Shown piece after piece: positions 37,181-46,396 of a DNA stretch of 64,000 bases. The translations under genes were made by a program, and so were the position numbers. Source of the stretch: CAWDVH01 sp963805705 (GTDB lineage: Bacteria; Actinomycetota; Actinomycetes; Streptosporangiales; Streptosporangiaceae); the NCBI GenBank assembly GCA_963805705.1, contig CAWDVH010000004.1, positions 434,001-498,000 of the forward strand. The letters are read 5' to 3'. The notes beneath the pieces are model-generated. The model was given only the letters and a program-made list of their open reading frames with translations. It ran no database searches and was not told the DNA's origin. Positions within the stretch are counted from its first letter, which is position 1. Each line of letters opens with the position of its first letter.

Positions 37181-38488
37181 ATGGGTGTGCGCGGCTTCGG
37201 ACGTCAGACATTCTCCTCCCTGAAGGTCCCGAACTACCGCCTGTACTTCTCCGGCCAGTCGATTTCGCTGGCCGGCACCTGGATGCAGATGACGGCGCAG
37301 TCCTGGCTCGTGCTCACGCTCACCCACTCCAGCACCGACATTGGCCTGGTCGTAGCCCTGCAGACGCTGCCTATCCTGCTGCTCGGCCCCTACGGCGGTG
37401 TCATCGCCGACCGGGTGGACAAGCGCCGGCTGATGATCGCGCTGCAGACCGTCATGGGCTTTCAGGCCCTCGCGCTCGGGCTTCTCACCGTGTCCGGCGC
37501 GGTCCGCTTCTGGGAAGTCTGCGTGCTGGCCGTCATTCTCGGCCTCAACAACGCCTTCGAGGTCTCGGCCCGCCAGTCCTTCGTCCGGGAGATGGTGGGC
37601 CCGGGCGAACTGCGCAACGCCATCACGCTGAACTCCGTCACGGCCAATGCCGCCCGTGCGGTCGGGCCGGGGATCGGGGGCATCCTCATCGCCACCGTCG
37701 GCGTCGGCGTGTGCTTCCTGATCAACGCCGCGAGCTTCGTCGCGGTCGTGACCTCCCTGCTCCTGATGGACCGCTCCGCGCTCGCGCCGAGCACTCCGAC
37801 GGCGCGGGCCAGGGGCCAGCTGCGCGAGGGACTGCGCTACGCGGTGCGGATCCCGCACATCGCCATACCGCTGGCGATGATGAGCCTGGTCGGGCTGCTG
37901 GCCTACGAATTCCAGGTCTCCATCCCGGTGTTCGCCCAGCAGACCTTCCATGGCGGCGCGGAGGTCTTCGGCTTCATGACCGCGGCGATAGGAGTCGGCG
38001 CCGTCATCGGCGGGCTGTTCACCGCGGCGCGGGGCCGGACCGGGCTGCGCCCGATGATCATCGCGTCCGCGGGCTTCGGCGTGGCCATCCTGCTGGCCGG
38101 ATTCGCTCCCGTGCTGGCCCTCGTCTACCCCGCGCTGCTGCTCGTGGGCTGGGCCAGCGTGTCCTTCATCGCGATCGGGAACTCCACCATCCAGCTCGCC
38201 GCCGATCCGGGCTTCCGGGGCCGGACGATCGCGCTGTGGCAAGTGGCCTTCCAGGGCACGACGCCGATCGGCGGTCCGCTGATCGGCTGGATCATCGCCC
38301 GGTCAAATGCCCGGATCGGGCTCGCGGTCGGGGGAGTGTCCTGCCTGGTCGCGGCGCTCGGCGGCATCCTGCTGGCCCGGCGCTTCCGCGCCCGCGCGCA
38401 GGCCGCCCGCGCCAGCCCGTCGGCGCGCATCGTCGACCAGGACGTGATCGCCGATCCCGACTCGGTCAGCGGGCCGGCCGCCACATAG
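37181..38488 (+). CDS. MFS transporter (DHA3/EntS-like)
   Basis: About 435 residues with 11-12 membrane segments. N-terminal TFSSLKVPNYRLYFSGQS, then SLAGTWMQMTAQSWLVL, and GVIADRVDKRRLM after helix 2 are typical of exporters of the EntS/tetracenomycin-efflux group. ARQSFVREMVGPGELRNA in the middle is a further family mark. Start is uncertain: the frame extends to 37139, but conserved sequence begins only after ATG 37181. C-terminal tail overlaps the convergent acetyltransferase gene by 23 bp. Substrate unknown. Confidence 0.85.
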   Translation: MGVRGFGRQTFSSLKVPNYRLYFSGQSISLAGTWMQMTAQSWLVLTLTHSSTDIGLVVALQTLPILLLGPYGGVIADRVDKRRLMIALQTVMGFQALALGLLTVSGAVRFWEVCVLAVILGLNNAFEVSARQSFVREMVGPGELRNAITLNSVTANAARAVGPGIGGILIATVGVGVCFLINAASFVAVVTSLLLMDRSALAPSTPTARARGQLREGLRYAVRIPHIAIPLAMMSLVGLLAYEFQVSIPVFAQQTFHGGAEVFGFMTAAIGVGAVIGGLFTAARGRTGLRPMIIASAGFGVAILLAGFAPVLALVYPALLLVGWASVSFIAIGNSTIQLAADPGFRGRTIALWQVAFQGTTPIGGPLIGWIIARSNARIGLAVGGVSCLVAALGGILLARRFRARAQAARASPSARIVDQDVIADPDSVSGPAAT

Positions 38489-39068
38489 TGGTGATGACCT
38501 GGCCGCCGGGACAGCTGATCGCACCGAGTGGCTCGAAGCCGAGCGCGCCGTACCTGCGGTCATTCGCCGGATTCGACGACTCCAGGTAGGCGGCCCGGTG
38601 ACTGGCGTCGACCGGCTCCAGGCTGGCGGCGAGCAGCCGCATCCCCAGGCCGTGCCCGCGGTGGCCGGGGTGCGTGCCCAGCAGCGTCAGGAAGTAGTGC
38701 GGCTCCCCGTGCGGATGCGCGCGGTGGAGCTGCTCCAGCAGCTCAAGGTAGCTATCGGCGGCTGGCCCCAGGTGCTCGGCGGCTAGCCCGGCGAGGCGCT
38801 CCTCCTGCTCGGGCGTCATGCTGGCGGCGCCCGGCGGGATCCAGATGGCAGCTGCTTCCCCGCCCTCGGTCAGCCAGGTCGCCGGGAACCGCAGCGCGCC
38901 GTCCACGAACGGTCGCCAGAGCGCGGCATGATGCCGGGTGCTCCCGTCGGGCCGCGCCATGGCCGGGCCCCAGACCGGATCGGCGGCGAACGCGAGCGCG
39001 ATGATCGTGGTAATGCGGCCCGCGTCAGCTGGTCTCGCGCGGCGCGGCGCGGGCATCAGGCTGCTCAT
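38466..39068 (-). CDS. GNAT family N-acetyltransferase
   Basis: 200 residues. The acetyl-CoA loop is HPGHRGHGLGMRLL (about residues 135-148), after HYFLTLLGT, and the C-terminal YGALGFEPLG is typical. An early ALAFAADPVWGPAM segment is shared by a GNAT subgroup that acylates small molecules. GGAGG just before ATG 39068 fixes the start; the frame continues upstream by chance. Divergent from the MshC-like gene, with a palindrome in between. Confidence 0.85.
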   Translation of the reverse strand: MSSLMPAPRRARPADAGRITTIIALAFAADPVWGPAMARPDGSTRHHAALWRPFVDGALRFPATWLTEGGEAAAIWIPPGAASMTPEQEERLAGLAAEHLGPAADSYLELLEQLHRAHPHGEPHYFLTLLGTHPGHRGHGLGMRLLAASLEPVDASHRAAYLESSNPANDRRYGALGFEPLGAISCPGGQVITTMWRPAR

Positions 39069-39119
39069 GTCGTCCTCCCTGCGCCCGAAATCCGCCCAGG
39101 CCCGGCGCCCGAATCTGCG

Positions 39120-39156
39120 GGGTCGTCTTTCAGTTAATACGACGGAAAGACGACCC
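39120..39156. promoter_or_regulatory. 12-bp perfect inverted repeat between divergent genes
   Basis: GGGTCGTCTTTC (39120-39131) and GAAAGACGACCC (39145-39156) with a 13-nt AT-richer loop. It lies between two gene starts rather than gene ends, so an operator or a small-RNA-like hairpin is more likely than a terminator. Its loop resembles that of the terminator at 5330-5366. Confidence 0.55.
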
Positions 39157-39185
39157 GGTTGAGCCAGGCTGCCGTCCGGCTGGTC

Positions 39186-39191
39186 AATACT
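39186..39191 (+). promoter_or_regulatory. Leaderless -10 candidate for the MshC-like gene
   Basis: AATACT, then GCAGGA (6 nt), then ATG 39198. GCAGGA could also act as a weak ribosome site. Confidence 0.4.
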
Positions 39192-39197
39192 GCAGGA

Positions 39198-40322
39198 ATG
39201 AACGAGTGGAAGATCCCGGCCGGGCTGCGGCTCGCCGGCACGAGCCTGCCCCTGACCGACCGGGCCCGCGTCTATGCGTGCGGCATTACCCCCTATGACG
39301 TCACGCACCTCGGGCATGCTGCCGCGTTTGTCTGGGTCGATGTGCTGACCAGGGTCATGGGCTCCATGGGCGTCGACCCGCAGCTGTGCCGCAACGTCAC
39401 CGACGTTGACGACGTGCTGCTGGCCGCGGCGCAGCGGGCCGGGGCGCATTTCGACTCCTTCGCCTCGGTGCAGCAGTTCCACTTCGACCAGGACATGATC
39501 GCCCTCAACGTGGCCGCGCCGCAGTTCGCGCCGCGGGCGCGCCGGCACATCGACCAGGTCATCCGGCTCGCCGCCGCGCTCGTGCAGACCGGCGCCGCCT
39601 ACCTGCGAGACGGCAGCGTCTACTTCCGCGGTGCCGGGACCCCCGAGCGGGCCGGCCTGCGCCGCGGGCAGGCCGTGGCGCTGGCGGCCGAGTACGGAGA
39701 CCAGCCCGATGACCCGGCGAAGGACGATGCCCTCGACGTCGCCATCTGGCGCGCTTCGTCCGGCGCGGAACCGGGCTGGCCATCGCCATGGGGCCCCGGC
39801 CGGCCGGGCTGGCACGCGGAGTGCGCCGCGATGTCGCTGTCGGTGCTCGGCCCCGCGGTCGACGTGCATTGCGGCGGCGCCGACCTGAGATTCCCGCACC
39901 ATGCCTACCAGGCCGCCATGACCGAGGCCCTGACCGGCGTCAGGCCGTACGCCCGTGCCCACTTCCTCGTCGGGGTCGTCCGGGTCAACGGCGAGAAGAT
40001 GGCCAAGTCGACCGGCAACCTGGTGCTGGTCAGCGATGTCCTGCGCGACCACCCGGCGGCGGCCCTGAGACTGTGCCTGCTTGACCGGCCCTGGGCGGAT
40101 ACCTGGGACTACGCCACGGCGGACCTGGAGTCGGCCACCGCGCGGCTCGAACGGCTCTACCAGGCGGCGGGCCGGGGTGGCGGCAGCTCGCAGGCAGCAG
40201 TCGCGCAGGTCACCGATGCGCTGTGCGACAACCTCAACGTCCCGGCCGCCATCGCCATCGCGGAAGAGGCCGGGGGTGCCGCCGCCCGCAGCCTCATCGC
40301 CGTCCTTGGCCTCAGCGAATAG
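39198..40322 (+). CDS. MshC-like / cysteinyl-tRNA-synthetase-like ligase
   Basis: 374 residues, class-I aminoacyl-tRNA-synthetase fold lacking an anticodon-binding domain. The HIGH region reads YACGITPYDVTHLGHA, the form characteristic of MshC (cysteine:GlcN-inositol ligase of mycothiol synthesis) rather than CysS. GWHAECAAMSLS and the KMSKS loop GEKMAKSTGN follow. It is about 35 residues shorter at the N-terminus than typical MshC (~410). So it is either a compact MshC or a paralogue with another acceptor. ATG 39198 gives a natural start. Ends 14 nt before the convergent Rsm22 gene. Confidence 0.75.
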   Translation: MNEWKIPAGLRLAGTSLPLTDRARVYACGITPYDVTHLGHAAAFVWVDVLTRVMGSMGVDPQLCRNVTDVDDVLLAAAQRAGAHFDSFASVQQFHFDQDMIALNVAAPQFAPRARRHIDQVIRLAAALVQTGAAYLRDGSVYFRGAGTPERAGLRRGQAVALAAEYGDQPDDPAKDDALDVAIWRASSGAEPGWPSPWGPGRPGWHAECAAMSLSVLGPAVDVHCGGADLRFPHHAYQAAMTEALTGVRPYARAHFLVGVVRVNGEKMAKSTGNLVLVSDVLRDHPAAALRLCLLDRPWADTWDYATADLESATARLERLYQAAGRGGGSSQAAVAQVTDALCDNLNVPAAIAIAEEAGGAAARSLIAVLGLSE

Positions 40323-40335
40323 GCCAGCAGGCCAA

Positions 40336-41337
40336 TCAGCGGGCGGCGCCACCCGGGCGGTCGGGCGGCCAGGCGTCACCCCAGCTGACGTTCCTGGCGT
40401 GCCGGTAGAGGTCCTGGTCTCGCTTGAACACCGTCTCGGTAGCCAGGCCAGGATCGGCGGCGCACACGGTCATGCTGACCGCTCCCTTGCGGTGCCGCGG
40501 GTGCCGCAGGACCCGTCCGCCCGCCTGCGGCCAGCGCGTCCGGGCCGCTATCACGTAGGAGAACTTCTCATCCTCGTAACCGAGCGAGCCGCCCTTGAGC
40601 CTGCGGTGCACGGCGGTTCTGTTGATCCGGGCCGAGAAATGGCACCAGTCCCGGCCCGGCGGCAGCGGGCAGTCCAGGTCGTGCGGGCACGGCGCGATGA
40701 TCGACAGGCCGGCCTCGATGAGGATGCTCCGGGCGGCGAGCACGCGGGCGTAGCCGGCCGGGGTGCCGGGTTCCACCAGCGCGACGACCGCCGCGCCAGC
40801 GGCCAGTTCCCGCACTACGCCGGCCCGGTCAGCCTCCTGCAGCTCGCCCAGTACGTAGGACATGGTGGCCAGGTCCGCGGGCGGGACAGCCGGTGTCGGG
40901 CCGAGGACGAGCGGGCGCCACGACGCCGTCCGCACCGCCGCGCCCGGTGCGGCCCGTGCCAGCCGCCGGCCCAGCTCCATCGCCTTCGGCACGCGCTCGA
41001 GAACCTCGATCGCCTCCAGGGACGGCCAGATCTCCGCGGCCGCCCACACCGCGGCTCCCGTGCCGCCGCCGACGTCCACCTGCGTGCGCGGCCGGAAATC
41101 CGCCGCCCGCGCGCGGAACTGGGTGAGCGCGGCCCGGCAGGCCGCGTAGGTAGCCGGCATCCGGTAGGCGGCATACGCGGCGACGTCCGCGGCCGACGTG
41201 AGAATGGGGCTGGCTGCGGGCTGCCCGCTGCGGTAGCGCTCGGTCAGGAAACTGACCGACCGGGCTAGCTCGGCCGCGGAGATCCCGGTCAGGGCCTCTT
41301 CCAGCGCCTCCCCGAGGCTTTCCGGGAGACTGGCCAC
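40336..41337 (-). CDS. Rsm22-family small-ribosomal-subunit methyltransferase-like protein
   Basis: 333 residues. SAM-binding DVGGGTGAAVWAA near residue 90, then an Rsm22-specific C-terminal half: CPHDLDCPLPPGRDWCHFSARI with cysteines proposed to bind an Fe-S cluster, and YEDEKFSYVIAART. In mitochondria the family supports rRNA methylation and small-subunit assembly; bacterial function is inferred. Starts at GTG 41337 with GAGGAG upstream. Confidence 0.85.
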   Translation of the reverse strand: MASLPESLGEALEEALTGISAAELARSVSFLTERYRSGQPAASPILTSAADVAAYAAYRMPATYAACRAALTQFRARAADFRPRTQVDVGGGTGAAVWAAAEIWPSLEAIEVLERVPKAMELGRRLARAAPGAAVRTASWRPLVLGPTPAVPPADLATMSYVLGELQEADRAGVVRELAAGAAVVALVEPGTPAGYARVLAARSILIEAGLSIIAPCPHDLDCPLPPGRDWCHFSARINRTAVHRRLKGGSLGYEDEKFSYVIAARTRWPQAGGRVLRHPRHRKGAVSMTVCAADPGLATETVFKRDQDLYRHARNVSWGDAWPPDRPGGAAR

Positions 41338-41374
41338 GAAGCTCGCTCCTCGTCAGTAGCGGTGCGGTACGGAT

Positions 41375-42409
41375 TCAGGCTACGAGCGTGGGCTCGTCCG
41401 GCGCGGAGAGACTCAGTACCGTGCCGGCCACCGCCGGCGACGCGCTGATCCGCGCCTCGAGCGCCCGCAGCCGCACGGCCACGTGGGACTCGGCGTCATC
41501 GCCGGTGAGGTCGACGTCGCCGATCACCGAGACCATCCGCGGCCCGACGATCTCCAGCCGCAGATAGGTCACCCTGGCCACCTCCGGCGAGTCCAGCAGG
41601 GCCTGGATGGCGGCCGCGCGCACCCGGGGGTCGGCCTCCTGGCCGATCAGGAACTGCCGGTTGCGGTTGATCAAGATGATCGCGACCACGGCGAGCAGCA
41701 GGCCGATCAGGATCGATCCGACGGCGTCCGGGACTCCGGAGCCGGTCAGCTGGTCCGCGCCCAGGCTGGCGGCCGCGATGAGCACGCCGATCAGGGCAGC
41801 GGAGTCCTCCGCGAATACCGCCCGCAAGGTCGGATCGGAGGTGGCCAGGACGTGCTCGATGAGGTCCCGCTGCAGCGACTCGGCCTCGGGCTTGGCCTGC
41901 CGGACTGACTGCAGGAAGGAGATTCCCTCGAGCACGAACGAAACGGCCAGCACGATGTACCCGACGGCGAAATGACTGGCCGGCTCCTGGCTGATGAGCT
42001 GCTGGATGCCATGCGTGACGGACACCGCGGCGCCGGCCACGAACAGCCCGAGCGCGGCGAACAGCGACCAGACGTAAGCCTCCCGGCCGTGGCCGAACGG
42101 GTGCGTGGGATCGGCCGGCCGCCGGGAGCGCCGGTTGGCGATCATCAGGAATATCTCGTTGCCGGCGTCCGCCCAGGAGTGCGCCGCCTCGGCCAGCAGC
42201 GACGCCGACCCGGTCACCACGGCGGCGGCCGACTTCGCCACCGCTATCAGGACGTTGGCGCCGAAGGCGACCAGCACCGTCGTGACACTCTCGGACCCGC
42301 TATCGTCGTGCGACCCCGCCGCCGACCTGAGCAGGTCGTGGTAGCCGCCGACGCCCTCCTCGGCCAGGGCAGGCATCGGATCCTGCTCGTCGTCCCGCTC
42401 ATGCGCCAT
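41375..42409 (-). CDS. Cation diffusion facilitator (CDF) metal exporter
   Basis: 344 residues, six membrane helices. The metal-site helices show AEAAHSWADAGNE (HxxxD) and EDSAALIGVLIAAASLGAD; THPFGHGREAYVW is the family loop. A cytosolic domain (residues ~250-335) includes a ferredoxin-like fold. Exports divalent metals such as Zn or Mn against protons. A ~25-residue acidic N-terminus precedes helix 1. No metal regulator is adjacent. Confidence 0.88.
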   Translation of the reverse strand: MAHERDDEQDPMPALAEEGVGGYHDLLRSAAGSHDDSGSESVTTVLVAFGANVLIAVAKSAAAVVTGSASLLAEAAHSWADAGNEIFLMIANRRSRRPADPTHPFGHGREAYVWSLFAALGLFVAGAAVSVTHGIQQLISQEPASHFAVGYIVLAVSFVLEGISFLQSVRQAKPEAESLQRDLIEHVLATSDPTLRAVFAEDSAALIGVLIAAASLGADQLTGSGVPDAVGSILIGLLLAVVAIILINRNRQFLIGQEADPRVRAAAIQALLDSPEVARVTYLRLEIVGPRMVSVIGDVDLTGDDAESHVAVRLRALEARISASPAVAGTVLSLSAPDEPTLVA

Positions 42410-42443
42410 CAGCCAGTGTTAACACATCAGGTGCCGATTGCGC

Positions 42444-43826
42444 TCAGCTCAGCTCAGCTTCGATAGCCCGCTCGCGCTGGTGCTCTGAGTAGGGCGGGTA
42501 CCGGACGGCGGGGTCGACCCGGGCACTGTGATAAAGCACGCCACGGGCGTTGGTGAACGCCTCGAATCCCCAGCGGCCGTGATACTTGCCCATCCCCGAG
42601 TTGCCCACTCCGCCAAAGGGGAGTTCCGGTACCAAGGGGTGGAGTGTGCAGTCGTTGACGACGGCATCACCCGACTCGGTCGCATCGAGAATCTGGTCCA
42701 CCACGTCGTGGTCCTCGGCGAAGATATACAGACCCAGCGGATGCGGGTTACCGTTCGTCCAGTCAATGACGGCCTGGACGGACTCGATCTCCAGTACCGG
42801 CAGGATCGGCCCGAAGACCTCCTCTTGCATGATGGGCGAGTCCCAGGCCGGATCGACCACCACCGTCGGGGCGACATAGCGGTCGTCAAGATCAACCTGC
42901 CCCCCGACGGCAATCGTGCCACTGCCGAGCAGGCCGGCCAGCCGTTCGGCCGCCTTGCGGTTGATGACGCGCCCGAAGTCGGGACTGTGCTGCGGGTCGT
43001 CGCCGTAGAAGTCCTTGACCGCCTGCACCAGGTGCTCGATGAGCTCGTCCTTCACGTCCGGCCAGACGAGCACATGGTCAGGAGCCGTGCAGATCTGCCC
43101 GGCATTACTGAACCGGCCGTAGGCGATCCGCCGTGCCGCGCTCTTGAGGTCTGCCGAGGAGTGAACGATAGTCGGGCTCTTGCCTCCCAGCTCGAGCACG
43201 CATGGCGTCAGATGCCTGGCGGCCGCCTGATGGATGATCTTGCCTACCGGGGGGCTGCCGGTGAAGAAGATCAGGTCCCAGTGCTGATCAAGAAGAGCAG
43301 TAGTCTCAGGTACGGCTCCCTCGACCACCGCGACAGCCTGGGGGTCGAGATACCGGGGAACCAGCTCGGCAATGAGCGCCGAGGTGGCCACGCCCAGCTC
43401 AGACGGCTTGATGACGGCGGTGTTGCCAGCCGCCAGAGCCGGTGCGAGGGGGCCGAAGGTGAGCATCAGCGGCTCGTTCCACGCGCCGATGATCAGCGTG
43501 ACGCCCAGGGGGTCACGCCGCACCCTGACATGCCCGGGCCTGAGCACCAGGGGGATCGGCTCGTGTGCCTCCTTCATCCATTCATGCATGTGCTTGAGGG
43601 CGTATTCGGCCTCCTTGATGCAGAAGCCGACGTCCATCAGATCGGCGTCGACTTCATTGCGCCGCAGATCCTCCTGCAGCGCCGCGTAGAACTGATCCCG
43701 GTTGTCACTCAGCAAAGACTTGACGGCCTCGAGCTGCTCGTGCCGCCAGGCCACCGGCCGGGTCGCACCGGAAAGAAAATAGGCTCGCTGATCCGCTACC
43801 AGCTTTGAATAATCGGGCATAGCCAT
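42444..43826 (-). CDS. NAD(P)-dependent aldehyde dehydrogenase (class-3 type)
   Basis: 460 residues. Catalytic Glu in VLELGGKSPTIV and Cys in NAGQICTAPDHV; cofactor loop FFTGSPPVGKII; PFGGVGNSGMGKYHG near the end marks the class-3 (fatty/aromatic aldehyde) branch. Oxidises aldehydes to acids. AGGAG lies 7 nt before ATG 43826. The coding sequence seems to use more A/T in third positions than its neighbours, which may mean acquisition; I did not count. The 170-bp upstream gap shows no clear element. Confidence 0.9.
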   Translation of the reverse strand: MAMPDYSKLVADQRAYFLSGATRPVAWRHEQLEAVKSLLSDNRDQFYAALQEDLRRNEVDADLMDVGFCIKEAEYALKHMHEWMKEAHEPIPLVLRPGHVRVRRDPLGVTLIIGAWNEPLMLTFGPLAPALAAGNTAVIKPSELGVATSALIAELVPRYLDPQAVAVVEGAVPETTALLDQHWDLIFFTGSPPVGKIIHQAAARHLTPCVLELGGKSPTIVHSSADLKSAARRIAYGRFSNAGQICTAPDHVLVWPDVKDELIEHLVQAVKDFYGDDPQHSPDFGRVINRKAAERLAGLLGSGTIAVGGQVDLDDRYVAPTVVVDPAWDSPIMQEEVFGPILPVLEIESVQAVIDWTNGNPHPLGLYIFAEDHDVVDQILDATESGDAVVNDCTLHPLVPELPFGGVGNSGMGKYHGRWGFEAFTNARGVLYHSARVDPAVRYPPYSEHQRERAIEAELS

Positions 43827-43996
43827 CACATGCTCCTAGTTCCCGTTCAGCCCGAAGGCGGCCCAGCACCACCGACAACGGTAGCGAGCCCTCTGGCGCT
43901 CGCGCTTCTCAGTTGCTCTCGGTACCTAGCAAAGCGTGTACGTGGTAAGCCGGAATCATCCCAAACGGGTGATTTTTGTCGGGCCAGGTAAGGTCC

Positions 43997-45394
43997 CTAA
44001 GCCGAGCGGGCTGGCGGACCAGACCCGGCCCGCTGGCGCCGTGCCAGCCAGGCGGCCTCGGCCTCTCCCATCGGCGTCGAGGCCGGGGCGCGGACGAAGG
44101 GCCAGATCTCCTCGGCGATCGCCCGCCAGTTGGCCGTGGCGGTCAGCTCCCCGAGCACGGCGAACAAGCCCAGGTTGATGCGCTGGAGGATCACGTACGA
44201 CCGCGGCACGCTCACGTACGCGGCCACCGGGCTGCGCACGTCGAAGAAGCGGCGTACCACCGCGGACGCGTAGTCGCCGGTCATGGTCAGCGGTCCCGGC
44301 TCGCGGATGGTGGCGTAGAAAACGGCCATATGCTCGACGATCGTCTCGGTGCTCAGCGGTGCGTCCCGGCGCAGGAAGCCGGCCTCCTCCATGGCGCGGC
44401 GGAAGGCCTCGGGATCATTGTCGACGCATAGCCTGCGGGCCATCTGCATGAGCGGCAGCAGCTCGGACTGGGTGAAGCGCTTGACCAGCCCGAAATCGAG
44501 GAAGGTCACCCGGCCGCCGCCATGAAACAGGTAGTTGCCGGGATGCGGGTCGCCGTTGAACGCGTGGACTTCGTACAGGCTCCTGAAGACGAAGCGGTAA
44601 ATCGTCTCCCCGGCGAGGTCCCGTTCCTCCTGGGACCAGTCAGCGAGCTCAGCGAAACGGGCCCCGTCGGACAGCTCGCTGGTCACCAGCCGGCGCGTTG
44701 ACAGCTCGTCCACAATTCCCGGAATCCCGATCGTGGGATGGCCCTCGTAGTAGGCCGCCAGAAGGCGCTGGTTGTCGGCCTCCCGGCGGTAGTCGAGTTC
44801 CTCCAGGACCCGCTCGCGCAGCTCGGTGATCAGCGCGTCGACATCCTGGCTCGGCGCGGTGATGCGCAGCATCCGGCGCAGCAGGGCCACGTTGCCGAGG
44901 TCCGCGGCGATGCTCTCGGCGATGCCCGGATACTGCACCTTCACCGCGACCGCGCGGCCATCCAGGGTGATCGCGCGGTGCACCTGCCCGATCGAGGCCG
45001 CGGCGATGGGCTCCGGATCCCAGCGGGCGAAGGCGCGCTCCGGCGGCACTCCCAGCTCCTCCTGGACGACTTGCGCGGCCAGCTCCTGGCTCATCGGCGG
45101 GACGCTGTCCTGCAGGCGGCTGAGCGTACGGCGGACGGCGGGGGACAGGCCGTCATCGACGTAGCTGGCCATCTGGCCGATCTTCATCATGACGCCCTTC
45201 ATCGTCCCCAGGGTGGCCGCGACGTCCTCGGCGGTCTGCAAAGCCAGGTCGTTGCGCAAGATCTGGCGCTGGTCGCCCGCGGCCGCGAACAGCCGCGGCG
45301 CGCTTCCCGCGTAGCGGGCTCCGCCGCGGACCGCGAGCTGGACCGTCGCCCGCCCGCGATCGAATCTCAGCCGGCCGAGCCGCAAGCGCGCCAC
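43997..45394 (-). CDS. ABC1/AarF/UbiB family atypical kinase
   Basis: 465 residues as an open frame. ABC1-family markers: KIGQMASYVDD (KxGQ), AAASIGQVHRA, AVKVQYPG, FNGDPHPGNYLFH and FLDFGLVKRF (metal-binding DFG). Such proteins support quinone or lipid metabolism. The frame as read starts at GTG 45394, but a second frame from ATG 45461 (overlapping the MpaB stop as ATGA) begins NVRKLGAAVVIGW; skipping one C near 45418 joins the two and makes a clean N-terminal membrane helix. So the true start is probably 45461 and a one-base insertion lies here. It is translationally linked to the oxygenase gene upstream. Confidence 0.87.
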   Translation of the reverse strand: MARLRLGRLRFDRGRATVQLAVRGGARYAGSAPRLFAAAGDQRQILRNDLALQTAEDVAATLGTMKGVMMKIGQMASYVDDGLSPAVRRTLSRLQDSVPPMSQELAAQVVQEELGVPPERAFARWDPEPIAAASIGQVHRAITLDGRAVAVKVQYPGIAESIAADLGNVALLRRMLRITAPSQDVDALITELRERVLEELDYRREADNQRLLAAYYEGHPTIGIPGIVDELSTRRLVTSELSDGARFAELADWSQEERDLAGETIYRFVFRSLYEVHAFNGDPHPGNYLFHGGGRVTFLDFGLVKRFTQSELLPLMQMARRLCVDNDPEAFRRAMEEAGFLRRDAPLSTETIVEHMAVFYATIREPGPLTMTGDYASAVVRRFFDVRSPVAAYVSVPRSYVILQRINLGLFAVLGELTATANWRAIAEEIWPFVRAPASTPMGEAEAAWLARRQRAGSGPPARSA

Positions 45395-45457
45395 GGCCAG
45401 GGCCAGGCCCGCGGCCGCGCCAGCCGATCACCACCGCGGCGCCGAGCTTCCGCACGT

Positions 45458-46396
45458 TCATGCGCGGCGCGCGGCGCGCATCCGCACGGTGATCCGCTGA
45501 CGTGCCTCGAGCACGCCGGGCTCGCCGAGGACGACGGCATCGAGGACGCCGAGCGCCTGGCGGATCTCGGTACGGCGCTCCGGCGTCAGGGCCGGCGGCG
45601 CGCTGTAGCCGTACATCTGGCGCGCCCAGGCCGGCAGGACCGCGATCGCGGCCTCGCGGACGTCCTGCCAGATCTCGGCTATGTCCTCATCCAGGCCCGG
45701 CGGATCGAGCAGGTAGGCCATCGACTCGGCGGCCGCCGGGGTGCAGCGCAGCTGCGGCCTGACTGACTCGATGTACTCCTCCATCGCGGCCAGGCTCGAC
45801 GGGATCATCGCCTCCGGCACCCCCACGAGCGCGGCGGCGACCGTCATCTCCGCGACGTAGCGGTCGGCGTCCGGCGCCGAGAGCGGCGTCCCGAACGCAC
45901 GCCCGGCGACGATCGCGGAGTCGACCAGGGCCACGTGTACCCACAGCAGCAGCGCGGGATCGCCTGCCGCGTACGGGCGGCCGGTGACCCCGTCGACCCC
46001 GCGGACATGGTCATGAATCCGGCGCACCCTGGAGGCCACGCGCTGGGCGGCGGCCTGCTCGCCGAAGCTGATCGTGGCCAGATACGCCGAGGTGGCCGCG
46101 AGCCTGCCGACCGGGTCCCGGCGCCAGTCACTGTGCTGATCGACGCCGGCCATCGCCAGCGGGTGCAGCGCCTGCATCAGCAGCGCCCGCAGGCCCGCCA
46201 CGGGCGAGGCCAGGTCGGTGCTGACCCGCCAGGTGACGCTGGCCGGGCCGAAGAAGCCATCGTCAGCGGGCGACTGCGGCACGCCGGACACGTAGGCGGC
46301 GGCCGAGCGCTCGATCAGGCCGGTCGCGGCCCCGGCCGGATCGGCCCCGGCCGGATCGGCCGGGTACGGGTCGGCCGAGGCCGGGTCGGCGGTCAT
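45458..46396 (-). CDS. MpaB-type (DUF2236) oxygenase-family protein, paralogue 1
   Basis: 312 residues. DUF2236 motifs: LLMQALHPLAMAGVDQHSDW, RVRRIHDHVRGV, LLWVHVALVDSAI, which include the conserved His residues thought to bind heme/metal (as in the latex-clearing/MpaB group). The N-terminus has an ADPAG-type short repeat. ATG 46396 has GGGGA upstream. A distinct paralogue is at 49814. Its stop overlaps the ABC1 gene start region. Confidence 0.8.
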   Translation of the reverse strand: MTADPASADPYPADPAGADPAGAATGLIERSAAAYVSGVPQSPADDGFFGPASVTWRVSTDLASPVAGLRALLMQALHPLAMAGVDQHSDWRRDPVGRLAATSAYLATISFGEQAAAQRVASRVRRIHDHVRGVDGVTGRPYAAGDPALLLWVHVALVDSAIVAGRAFGTPLSAPDADRYVAEMTVAAALVGVPEAMIPSSLAAMEEYIESVRPQLRCTPAAAESMAYLLDPPGLDEDIAEIWQDVREAAIAVLPAWARQMYGYSAPPALTPERRTEIRQALGVLDAVVLGEPGVLEARQRITVRMRAARRA

